NCBI RefSeq assembly: GCF_008035925.1
Contig: NZ_CP036264.1
Span: 9,203,615-9,267,614, forward strand
Direction of reading: 5' to 3'
Origin: Stieleria maiorica
GTDB taxonomy: Bacteria; Planctomycetota; Planctomycetia; Pirellulales; Pirellulaceae
DNA length: 64,000 nucleotides
In this document: positions 17,661-25,590 of the stretch, one piece after another
Layout of the letters: each line of letters starts with the position of its first letter
Position numbering within the stretch: the first letter of the stretch is position 1
Notes under the pieces: generated by a model
Databases searched by the model: none
Seen by the model: the letters and a program-made list of their open reading frames with translations, nothing else
What the model was told of the DNA's origin: nothing
Translations under genes and position numbers: made by a program

Positions 17661-20600
17661 TTATTCATCAAGCCGATAAACCGAGATCGATTCGATCATC
17701 ATCCCACCGACCTTGGCGTATTTGTCGTAGGTCGCAAACGGGTCGAAACGAAGCTTTTTGATGGGCTGGGCGTCTTGTACGATGAACAGATAGGCGTTGA
17801 CTTGGTCGGATTTGCGGAGCGTACGTTTGGTCTGTTGCCCGCCGTTGAATCCTCGGCCAGGTTTCGCCCAATAGAACTGGCTGGTCGCGCCGTTTTCCGG
17901 CATCGCTCTCAGTTCAATCGCCAGCTTGCCGCTGGCAGGTTCCTTCAACCGCACCGCCATCTGTGAGTCCTCGCCCGTCGCAATCAGGTAGGGCTTGCCA
18001 TCTCGCTGCTCAATCTGGACACTTTTTCGATCGGTCCATTCCTGGACGTCTGACGGGTTCGTGAAGTCCCATGACGCCAGTTTCACTGCCCCCGTCAGGT
18101 CGATGCCGTGGGGGTTGATCGAGTTGTCTTTGGGCTTGGATGTTTTCCGCGCAACAGATGCCTCGGCGATACCGCTTGCCGCGGCGAATTCGTAAGTTCC
18201 CGATTCCACCGACAGAATCGCGACGTCATCTTCAGTGCGAAGCAACTTCACATGTTTGTTGGCGCCCAGTGCCTCGCAGCCTTCGGTAATGCTGTTTGCG
18301 TCGGACGTCGGCAGGTAAACCGTGGCCGCGGTGTTGGCGGGAATCGTCACATTCAAGCGAAATCGACCACCATCGACTTTCCAGTCACTACGGATCATGC
18401 CGCGAATGGATTCGTACGAAGCACTCACCCAATCGATTGGCTCGTGCATCGCGTTGCTGCCCCGCGACGGCGGATTCGGTCGAATGATGATCTTCTTGAA
18501 GCCGGGTCCGCCCGACTGAATGCCGGCCAGTGTCGCGAACATCCATTCGCAAACGGCACCAAATGCATAATGCGAGAACGAATTCATGGCCGCGTTGTGT
18601 CGACCGAATGCGTCTTCTTTCGTGTAACTGTCCCAGCGTTCCCAGATGGTGGTCGCTCCGTTGGCGATCTCGTAGCCCCATGAGGGAAACTCCCGCGACT
18701 GCAGCAGGAACACGGCCAGATCGTGTTGGCCCGATGCCGACAGCACTGGCAGCAGCGGCCGGGTTCCCAGGAACCCGGTCGCCATATGGTTGCCGTTGTC
18801 CGCAAGCATGTTGGCCAGGTGTCTGCCGGTTGCCTCACGTTGCTCATCCGGGACCAAATCCGCGAACAGGGCGAGTGCCTGAGCCGTCTGAGTCGGGACG
18901 TTGATGCTGCCGTCGTCGCTCAGGTATTTTCTCTGGAACGCAGACTTCGTGGCTTGGAATTGTTCGCGATAGGATTTCGCTTCGCCAGCGCGACCGGTTG
19001 CTTCGGCCATTTCCGCCATCATCTTTGCCGAAATCGCGAAGTAGACAGTGTCGATGTAATCCAACGGAGTCTCTTCGCCCTGCGAAAGCCAATCGCCCCA
19101 GGCGTTGCCGTGCACCACGCCCAGGTTGTCGACGCTGGTTGCCTTTCGCCAATCCATGAATCGCGTCATCGGCTGCCAGCAGTCTTCGATCACTTGCGTG
19201 TCGCCGTAGAACTGCCAGATCGTCCACGGACAAATCACCCCGGCATCAGCCCACGCAGTGCCAAAGTCCCACCCGTGCTGAAACGGAAAGGGAGCGTATC
19301 CGGGGAACGCGCCGCTCGGTCGCTGCGACTCCATCAGTTCCCGCAACCACTTGGTGTAGAACGCACCGATGTCAGCGTTGTAGGCGGCCGTGGCGACATA
19401 AGCCTGGGCATCTCCGGTCCACCCCATGCGTTCATCCCGCTGGGGGCAATCGGTTGGCAGGTCCAGGAAGTTGGCACGCTGTGTCCAGACGACGTTTTTA
19501 AAAAGTTGGTTGACCATCGGGTCGCTGCACTGGAACGTGCTGACCAGCGGCGTGTCACTGTGCATCACGAGCCCGGTGACACTGTCGAGAGTCGGTTCAC
19601 TCGTCAGACCGGAGACTTCAACAAATTGAAACCCGTGGAAGGTGAATTGAGGTTGATAGGTCTCGCCATTTGGATCTCCCTTGCAGGTGTAGAAGTCGGT
19701 CGCCCGAGCCTTGCGTAGGTTTTCAGTCATCAAGCGACCGTCGGGATGCAGCATTTCGCCATAACGAATCTGCAAACGTTGTCCCGCCGAACCGTTCACC
19801 TTCAATCGAATCGTCCCAGCAAAGTTCTGGCCCAGGTCAAAGACAAACGTTCCTGGCTCCCGCCGCGTCAGTTTCTTTGCCGGAAGTTCCTCGGTCACGC
19901 GGACGGGGACGCCGGGAAAGGCCTCGAGATTTGGGCGTTTGAATCCAAACTCAGCTTCTGCTCCAACATTGCGAACTCCCTGTCCGGGCTGTTCGGGATT
20001 CCGACGTTGATAGAAAGTGGCGGTCGGATTGCCGTTGCCTTCGGCCAGAATTGCTGACCGCCAATCGCTGTCGTCAAATCCAGGCAATGCCCACCCGGGC
20101 ATCTCCTTGCGGGCGTCGTAGGCTTCGCCCATCAAAAGATCCGCTTCCTGGATGGGGCCGTCGCCAGTCACCTTCCAGGTGGCATCCGTTGCAACGATCT
20201 GACGCGAACCGTCGGCGAATTCAATCTCCAGCTGAGCCATCACAGACGGCGTTTTTCCATAGGTCGCTCGCCCCGTTTTTTCCGTGCCCATGCCGGTCAG
20301 CAATCCGAATCCGACGTATCCGCTGTACCAGCCGTCGGCTACCCACGCGCCAATCGCATTCTCGCCATCTTGAACCAACTCCGTCACATCGTAGGTGTTG
20401 TAATAGGCACGCTGGCGGTAATCGGTCCAGCCGGGTGCAAAGTAGGCATTGCCGACCCGTTTCCCATTCAAATGCAATTCATAGATGCCGAGCGCCGTCG
20501 CGTAGATCGTGGCTCGCTTGACTGCTTTGCCAGACTCAAATTCCTTGCGGTACTGTCGGGCCGCGGGCAAATGCAGCTGATCAACGTCGGTGTGAATCGG

Positions 20601-21080
20601 CCTGTCGTCTTTAAAACTGATGTAGTCCGCTGACCAATCGGATTCATTGAGCAATCCCACCGACCACGACGCTGGTTGGCTGGTCGAAGGAGTTTCGTCG
20701 GAATCGCCCCAAACCTGAACTTTCCAGAAACACTGCTGCCGACTTTGCAGAGGTGATCCCGCGTACTTGATGAATAGCGTCTGACTCGATTCGACTTTGC
20801 CGGAATCCCAAAGGTCGGCTTTATTGCGTGCGAGACTTTCCTCGGTCGAAGCCACCAAGACGCGATACGCGACCTGATTGCTGCCGCGCTCGGACGATTG
20901 GACTCGCCAGCTTAGGCGAGGCTGTTCGATGTCGATTCCCTGCGGATTCTCCAAGTACTCACAACGAAGGTGGACTGCATCCAGCCCAGCAGCGACGGCC
21001 ACGCTGCTAACGGCAGCTAGGGCAAAGGCGATGAACAGTGATGTCGTTTTCAAGTTGTCACTCAGTTGATTCGATCTCAT
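17661..21080 (-). CDS. Secreted GH78 alpha-L-rhamnosidase with extra C-terminal module
   Basis: 1139 aa with a signal peptide (1-31, ending VAVAAG). It starts with the GH78 beta-sandwich (LRCEYLENPQGIDIEQPRLSWRV), then the N-terminal rhamnosidase domain (ATIYATALGIYELHLNGKRVG), the concanavalin-like domain (LGQNFAGTIRLKVNG) and the alpha/alpha barrel with TDCPQRDERMGWTGDAQA near residue 550, the catalytic-acid region of the family. The C-terminal 130 residues (from about 1005, KLASWDFTN) form an added beta module similar to the central module of the double sulfatase. It cleaves terminal alpha-L-rhamnose, feeding the rhamnose isomerase encoded upstream. It is separated from the 65-aa membrane protein gene by 54 nt. 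Confidence 0.92.
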   Translation of the reverse strand: MRSNQLSDNLKTTSLFIAFALAAVSSVAVAAGLDAVHLRCEYLENPQGIDIEQPRLSWRVQSSERGSNQVAYRVLVASTEESLARNKADLWDSGKVESSQTLFIKYAGSPLQSRQQCFWKVQVWGDSDETPSTSQPASWSVGLLNESDWSADYISFKDDRPIHTDVDQLHLPAARQYRKEFESGKAVKRATIYATALGIYELHLNGKRVGNAYFAPGWTDYRQRAYYNTYDVTELVQDGENAIGAWVADGWYSGYVGFGLLTGMGTEKTGRATYGKTPSVMAQLEIEFADGSRQIVATDATWKVTGDGPIQEADLLMGEAYDARKEMPGWALPGFDDSDWRSAILAEGNGNPTATFYQRRNPEQPGQGVRNVGAEAEFGFKRPNLEAFPGVPVRVTEELPAKKLTRREPGTFVFDLGQNFAGTIRLKVNGSAGQRLQIRYGEMLHPDGRLMTENLRKARATDFYTCKGDPNGETYQPQFTFHGFQFVEVSGLTSEPTLDSVTGLVMHSDTPLVSTFQCSDPMVNQLFKNVVWTQRANFLDLPTDCPQRDERMGWTGDAQAYVATAAYNADIGAFYTKWLRELMESQRPSGAFPGYAPFPFQHGWDFGTAWADAGVICPWTIWQFYGDTQVIEDCWQPMTRFMDWRKATSVDNLGVVHGNAWGDWLSQGEETPLDYIDTVYFAISAKMMAEMAEATGRAGEAKSYREQFQATKSAFQRKYLSDDGSINVPTQTAQALALFADLVPDEQREATGRHLANMLADNGNHMATGFLGTRPLLPVLSASGQHDLAVFLLQSREFPSWGYEIANGATTIWERWDSYTKEDAFGRHNAAMNSFSHYAFGAVCEWMFATLAGIQSGGPGFKKIIIRPNPPSRGSNAMHEPIDWVSASYESIRGMIRSDWKVDGGRFRLNVTIPANTAATVYLPTSDANSITEGCEALGANKHVKLLRTEDDVAILSVESGTYEFAAASGIAEASVARKTSKPKDNSINPHGIDLTGAVKLASWDFTNPSDVQEWTDRKSVQIEQRDGKPYLIATGEDSQMAVRLKEPASGKLAIELRAMPENGATSQFYWAKPGRGFNGGQQTKRTLRKSDQVNAYLFIVQDAQPIKKLRFDPFATYDKYAKVGGMMIESISVYRLDE

Positions 21081-21134
21081 AGCAAACGGTTTTTTGCAGG
21101 CAGCAAGACAATGTGGCGAGAGGATTTGAATGAC

Positions 21135-21332
21135 TCAGATTTCGACTTCACTTGCATCGACGGGAAGTTTGCGGCTCATCCACATCGGTGTCGCAATGAA
21201 CCATCCAACGGTGCCGACAAGTGCGGCGACCTTGACGGTGTCCAGCCCGATCGTCCCGGTGAAATACAAAAGGCATGGACCGATGACCAGACCGAGAGTG
21301 ACCAGCGAAACAAGCTTTGCGATGTTGTTCAT
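21135..21332 (-). CDS. Small two-helix membrane protein in the rhamnose operon
   Basis: 65 aa, mostly two hydrophobic helices (about 6-27 and 33-51) followed by a short polar tail (MSRKLPVDASEVEI). The ATG at 21332 is preceded by AGGAGT eight bases upstream, a good ribosome site; the longer open frame overlaps the permease gene and is not used. It starts 10 nt after the permease stop codon, so the pair is almost certainly cotranslated. No family was recognised. A small accessory subunit of the permease is a plausible inference. Confidence 0.72.
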   Translation of the reverse strand: MNNIAKLVSLVTLGLVIGPCLLYFTGTIGLDTVKVAALVGTVGWFIATPMWMSRKLPVDASEVEI

Positions 21333-21342
21333 TGCATGACTC

Positions 21343-22785
21343 CTAAATGTTTGGTGACGCGTTTGCTTGATCGGCAAGTTCTTTCTGGGTGAACTTGCTG
21401 AGTACCAGATAGAGAAGGCCACAGACGATCCAGCACGGTATCACCGCGTACGCGGCAAACAGCCCCTGCCAGAGAATCAGGTACAGCCCCACGGCAACGG
21501 GCAGCAGCCAGGCAACCAATACCGCGATGTTGAACCGCGTCCCACTGTGACGGGCGTATTCGTCGCGTAACCCAAGCCTCTTCATCAGATAAAAGTCGAC
21601 GAAAATCACGGCTCCCATCGGACCAAGAACCGTCCCGTAGGTCCCAACGAAACCCAGCAACTGGGCAGAGAGGTTTGGGAAGGCCCCGGCAATCGTGGCC
21701 ACGGCGCCCGCGACAAGGGTCATCGCCGTTCGTGAAGTCTTGGGCAGCACGCCCTGGAACGCGAGTCCGGCGCGATAAATCGTTGGGTTTGCCGTCGTCC
21801 AACCCGCGATGACCACACAAATGATGCCGGCCCATCCGAGCGACTGAAATGCAAGCAGACCCGGGTTTGCGGTGACTTTGCCATCTTCCCCCACTGCCAG
21901 GCTTGGTTGAATTTTGATGAGTGCGGCCAGCAGTAATGCTGCGGCAATCCATGCCATGTAGTGGCCGAGGAACATCCCGATCGCAGGCGCCCAGCCAGAC
22001 GCCTTGCTCCGGGCAAACCGGAAGATCGAAAGGTCTGCCATTCCAAAGTGCATCGCTCCATTGCACAACCAGGCGAACACAACGATCTGCCAGAAACCGA
22101 AGGTTTGCGGCCCATTCTTCTCCTGGACAAACGCAATCGCGTCGTCCCAGAACTTGCCTTCCGACAGCGCCGCCACGCTGGTGGCTTCCATTTGTGCGAG
22201 CGAGACGATCCCGCAAGCTGCGAACACCGCGATCATCCACGGCGCGGCGATGTTGGCGACTCGGGCAACACGCTCGTAACCGCCCGCTGCGACCGCCGCA
22301 ATCACCACACCAACGATCGCCACCAGCACCGTGAAGGACGGATTGCTCAATCCGAACATGTTGCTCGGCACGTCAAACGTGATGTCAAACGGGACGCCCA
22401 CCGCCGATGCGGAAACCGTGACCATCGCACCAGCAAGAAAGCAGAACAACAGTCCGTTGACGAGGTTGTAAAACTTGACCAGCGACCCGCCCGAGATCCG
22501 TTCCAGCTGATAGTAGAGCGTCAACCGCTTCGCCATCGCGATGGGGACGACCAGGAACCGCCAGGTTAATACCGCCAGAACGTTTCCCAGCAGCAGACCC
22601 AGGATCAGATCCGACAAGCTCGCACCGGCCGCAAGGAACAACGGGCCAATCATGAACTCCGTTCCCGCAGCATGCTCGCCTGCATACATGCCCCAGAACT
22701 TCCCGCTACCCAGCAACGCCGAATCCGGCACCGGTTCACGCTCGAACTCTCCGCCGGGAGTTGCTGATGATGCTTCTTCAGTCAT
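21343..22785 (-). CDS. NCS1 / purine-cytosine permease-like transporter
   Basis: 480 aa with about 12 hydrophobic segments and a short soluble N-terminus. The first segment region (FWGMYAGEHAAGTEFMIGPLFLAAG), the ADLSIFRFARSKASG loop, and GWTTANPTIYRAGLAFQGVLP followed by MGAVIFVDFYLMKR fit the NCS1 permease layout. NCS1 carriers normally move nucleobases, allantoin or related compounds. Here the gene sits between rhaA (48 nt upstream) and a 65-aa membrane protein plus an alpha-L-rhamnosidase. Rhamnose or a related product is therefore the likely substrate by context; no RhaT-type carrier is present. That assignment is inference. Confidence 0.75.
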   Translation of the reverse strand: MTEEASSATPGGEFEREPVPDSALLGSGKFWGMYAGEHAAGTEFMIGPLFLAAGASLSDLILGLLLGNVLAVLTWRFLVVPIAMAKRLTLYYQLERISGGSLVKFYNLVNGLLFCFLAGAMVTVSASAVGVPFDITFDVPSNMFGLSNPSFTVLVAIVGVVIAAVAAGGYERVARVANIAAPWMIAVFAACGIVSLAQMEATSVAALSEGKFWDDAIAFVQEKNGPQTFGFWQIVVFAWLCNGAMHFGMADLSIFRFARSKASGWAPAIGMFLGHYMAWIAAALLLAALIKIQPSLAVGEDGKVTANPGLLAFQSLGWAGIICVVIAGWTTANPTIYRAGLAFQGVLPKTSRTAMTLVAGAVATIAGAFPNLSAQLLGFVGTYGTVLGPMGAVIFVDFYLMKRLGLRDEYARHSGTRFNIAVLVAWLLPVAVGLYLILWQGLFAAYAVIPCWIVCGLLYLVLSKFTQKELADQANASPNI

Positions 22786-22833
22786 TCAAAGTCTCCAGAC
22801 AACAGGTTGTGTGCTTCATTGGCTGATGGTCCC

Positions 22834-24117
22834 TTACGACACCACCGATTCGTCGCAGCGTTTCGAAGTCACACTGCTTTCATATTGCCGTACCTTTTCG
22901 AGCCACTCGGCACCGACTGGAACACCCGTCGACTCGCAGTAGTGATTCCAAACTGCACCCAGTGGCATGGTCTTCTGTTCTTCCATCAGTGCGAGCCGAG
23001 CGGTCAAGTCGCCGTCACGCTCAAGCTGCTGCAGTTGCTCGGTCGGTTCAAGCAGAGCCGCCAAGAGCGCTTTCAACGCATTGCGAGTTCCAATCGCCCA
23101 CGCAGCGACTCGGTTGATGCTGGCATCAAAGAAGTCCAAGCCCAGATGGACGCGATCCAAGTAGTCTCCGCGAATGATTTCCTGCATGATTGCCTGCAGT
23201 TCATCGCTGTAGGTGACGACGTGATCGCTGTCCCAACGCACGCCACGACTGACGTGCAGCAACAATTCGGGCACATACATCAGAGCCGAAGAGATTTTGT
23301 CTGAAATCACTTCCGTTGGATGGAAATGGCCCGCATCGAGACACAGGACTTTGTTCCGCGAGATCGCATATCCCATGTAAAATTCATGCGAGCCGACGAC
23401 ATAGCTCTCGCTGCCGATTCCAAATAGCTTGCATTCGACCGCATCGAGCGTCTGGCTGCGCGGCAGATCCTCCGCGAAGATCTCATCGAGTGAACTTGCA
23501 AGTCTCTCCCGCGGAGCTTTCCGACTTGCCGGTGTGTCTTTGTATCCATCGGGCACCCAGAAGTTGTTCACGCAGGCGTTACCCTGTGCCGCGCCCATGG
23601 CCGCCGCAATTTTGCGACACGCGATCCCATGATCAATCCAGAACTGACGAATCCCCGCATCGGAATGTGCCAGCGTAAACCCGTCCGATGCTTTGGGGTG
23701 AGAGAAGTAACTCGGGTTGAAATCCAGGTCAACTTGCTGTTCTCGCGACCAATCCATCCAGCCCCGAAAGTGCTCAACCCCGATTTCGTCACGGTCAACA
23801 GGGCCGTCGAACTCGCCATAGAGCGCGTGAAGGTTGAGGCGGTGTTTGCCAGGGATCAACGAGTACGCGACTTCAAGATCGCTCCGTAGTTCATCTGCGG
23901 TTCGCGCCCGGCCTGGATAGTTGCCGGTTACCGCCAGACCATTGCCAAGGGTTCCCGCTTCACCCTCGAATCCTGCAACGTCGTCGCCCTGCCAACAGTG
24001 AACCGAGATCGCGACTCTGGAAAGCTTCTGGAGTGCCGCGCTGACATCAACTCCTTGTGCCTGGTACTGCTCTGATGCAAGCTCAAATGCGGCACGAACG
24101 TTCTTTGTATTGCTCAT
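22834..24117 (-). CDS. rhaA: L-rhamnose isomerase
   Basis: 427 aa, the normal length for RhaA. It converts L-rhamnose to L-rhamnulose in the cytoplasm using divalent metals. Strong family features are VAISVHCWQGDDVAGFE, GNYPGRARTADELR, DFNPSYFSHPKASDGFTLAHSD, NNFWVPDGYKD, and the metal-binding SHEFYMGY and LCLDAGHFHPTEVISDK, then RWDSDHV. The ATG is preceded by AGGA about nine bases upstream. It is the first gene of the minus-strand series and diverges from the AraC-type regulator gene. Rhamnulokinase and rhamnulose-1-phosphate aldolase genes are absent from the window and must lie elsewhere. Confidence 0.95.
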   Translation of the reverse strand: MSNTKNVRAAFELASEQYQAQGVDVSAALQKLSRVAISVHCWQGDDVAGFEGEAGTLGNGLAVTGNYPGRARTADELRSDLEVAYSLIPGKHRLNLHALYGEFDGPVDRDEIGVEHFRGWMDWSREQQVDLDFNPSYFSHPKASDGFTLAHSDAGIRQFWIDHGIACRKIAAAMGAAQGNACVNNFWVPDGYKDTPASRKAPRERLASSLDEIFAEDLPRSQTLDAVECKLFGIGSESYVVGSHEFYMGYAISRNKVLCLDAGHFHPTEVISDKISSALMYVPELLLHVSRGVRWDSDHVVTYSDELQAIMQEIIRGDYLDRVHLGLDFFDASINRVAAWAIGTRNALKALLAALLEPTEQLQQLERDGDLTARLALMEEQKTMPLGAVWNHYCESTGVPVGAEWLEKVRQYESSVTSKRCDESVVS

Positions 24118-24201
24118 GTTTTAGGTCCTGTGGGCCCTTGCCCGATCACACGAAGTTCTCCAGTCGACGCGGCAGTCTAGACCCTCACGCAAGCGAAAAC
24201 C

Positions 24202-24230
24202 TTGACGATCGGACCGGAAACTAGCACAAT
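24202..24230 (+). promoter_or_regulatory. Possible sigma-70 promoter for the AraC-type regulator
   Basis: TTGACG (24202-24207) and CACAAT (24225-24230) are 17 bases apart in the 203-nt divergent region between rhaA and the regulator. The regulator itself is expected to bind in this interval, but no clear paired operator was found by eye. Confidence 0.4.
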
Positions 24231-24320
24231 AGTCCCATCTGAGAATGCTTTTCCGGCGCAAGGCTTAGCCGCTAAGTCCAGCCGTTGGCCAACTGGTCAC
24301 CATTATCGCGCCATCGCGGA

Positions 24321-25181
24321 ATGAAAGTACTGAAAAAACAGGACTGGTTTCACGCCGACGGTTTTCCGATCGTCGTGGAGCGTCGCGATCCGCAAGAGCC
24401 ATTTGGTCTGCACTGTCACGAGTTCTCCGAAATCGTCATCATCACCGGCGGTGCCGGGCTGCATATCACCGGCGAAGACAGCTACGAACTGAAACCGGGA
24501 GACACGTTTGTCATTGGGGGGGACCGTCCGCACGACTATCTGAATATGGATCAGCTGAGCCTGATCAACATTCTGTTCGACCCCGCCGAACTACCAATGT
24601 CTCTCGGCGACTTGCAGTCGCTTTCTGGCTACCACGCGCTATTCACTCTCGAACCTGCCTGGCGTAGCCGACACCAATTCACCAGTCGCTTACAGCTAAG
24701 CCCTGCGGAAATTGGCGAGACGCTTCGGTTAGTCGACAAGCTCGACGACGAACTGACAGCTCGGCAACCCGGATTCGGCGTGATGGCGATTGCAGCCATG
24801 CTGGAATTGGTGACGTTCCTTTCTCGGTGCTACCGCGAAACTCGCAACCCGACAAGCAAATCCCTGATCCGCGTGGGCGAAACGATTTCTCACATGAGAC
24901 GCAACGTTTCGCAGGTGATCGCACTCGAAGAGCTCGTGGCCATTTCAGGAATGTCTCGGACCAATTACATACGGATATTCGAGGCCGCGATGGGGACATC
25001 GCCGATCAAATATCTGATCGGGCTTCGAATCGCAGAAGCCTGCAGACTGCTGCGGAGCACCGATCGAAGCATTACCGACATCGCATTCGATGTCGGGTTC
25101 AGCGATGGTAATTACTTCAGTCGTCAGTTCCGCAAAACTCACGGCCAATCTCCACGAGAGTACCGCAAACGTCACCGCTAG
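24321..25181 (+). CDS. AraC-family regulator, RhaR/RhaS-like
   Basis: 286 aa from the ATG at 24321; upstream non-ATG starts are possible but weaker. The N-terminal cupin domain (about 5-95: HCHEFSEIVIITGGAGLHIT, LKPGDTFVIGGDRPH) resembles the rhamnose-binding domain of RhaR/RhaS. The C-terminal AraC double helix-turn-helix (about 185-285) contains LEELVAISGMSRTNYIRIFEAAMGTSP and ITDIAFDVGFSDGNYFSRQFRKTHGQSPREYR. The gene diverges from rhaA with a 203-nt intergenic region, the usual arrangement for a substrate-responsive activator. It probably controls the minus-strand rhamnose/sulfatase genes; how far the regulon extends is unknown. Confidence 0.9.
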   Translation: MKVLKKQDWFHADGFPIVVERRDPQEPFGLHCHEFSEIVIITGGAGLHITGEDSYELKPGDTFVIGGDRPHDYLNMDQLSLINILFDPAELPMSLGDLQSLSGYHALFTLEPAWRSRHQFTSRLQLSPAEIGETLRLVDKLDDELTARQPGFGVMAIAAMLELVTFLSRCYRETRNPTSKSLIRVGETISHMRRNVSQVIALEELVAISGMSRTNYIRIFEAAMGTSPIKYLIGLRIAEACRLLRSTDRSITDIAFDVGFSDGNYFSRQFRKTHGQSPREYRKRHR

Positions 25182-25590
25182 GATCGGCGGCTGCTTGGCA
25201 GGAAAAAAAGGCAGCTGCGAATGCCAACGCGACGGCGGTTCGATGGGAGATCCCTCTGCTACGACCTTCAGATGCAACAGGCATGATCAAAAAAGGCAGG
25301 GTGGAAGGAGAAATAATGGCAGGCAACAGGAACGCGACTCAGGCTTTGGCCCTCTGTCAGCGATTGGGGCGATTCGTTGCGCTCCAATGGGGGCAAAACG
25401 ATGGGGGCAAAACGATCAAAGCCCGGAATTGTTTTGCCGTTCCTTGGAGGATCTGGCAGCGATCGTGCAATAAGACCAATAGGACGCATGGGACTTATAG
25501 GTCCACTACGTCCTATTGGTCCTATTGATCACGCCCGCACGAATCGGCGTCGCATCGCCGCCTCGGCATCTGCCTGATTCACCGCATCGA
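25182..25590. other. Intergenic region between convergent genes
   Basis: This 409-nt stretch separates the AraC-type gene from the convergent cytochrome/WD40 gene. It holds two copies of ATGGGGGCAAAACG (25387-25414) and an inverted repeat with arms GACCAATAGGACG (25474-25486) and CGTCCTATTGGTC (25509-25521). The inverted repeat could stop transcription from either side but lacks a T-run. No gene is supported here. Confidence 0.6.
25474..25521. repeat. 13-bp perfect inverted repeat
   Basis: GACCAATAGGACG and CGTCCTATTGGTC are separated by 22 nt. The hairpin lies between convergent gene ends, just before the WD40 gene stop. The interior repeats GGACTTATAGGTCC-like words, suggesting a dispersed repeat family rather than a dedicated terminator. 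Confidence 0.7.
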
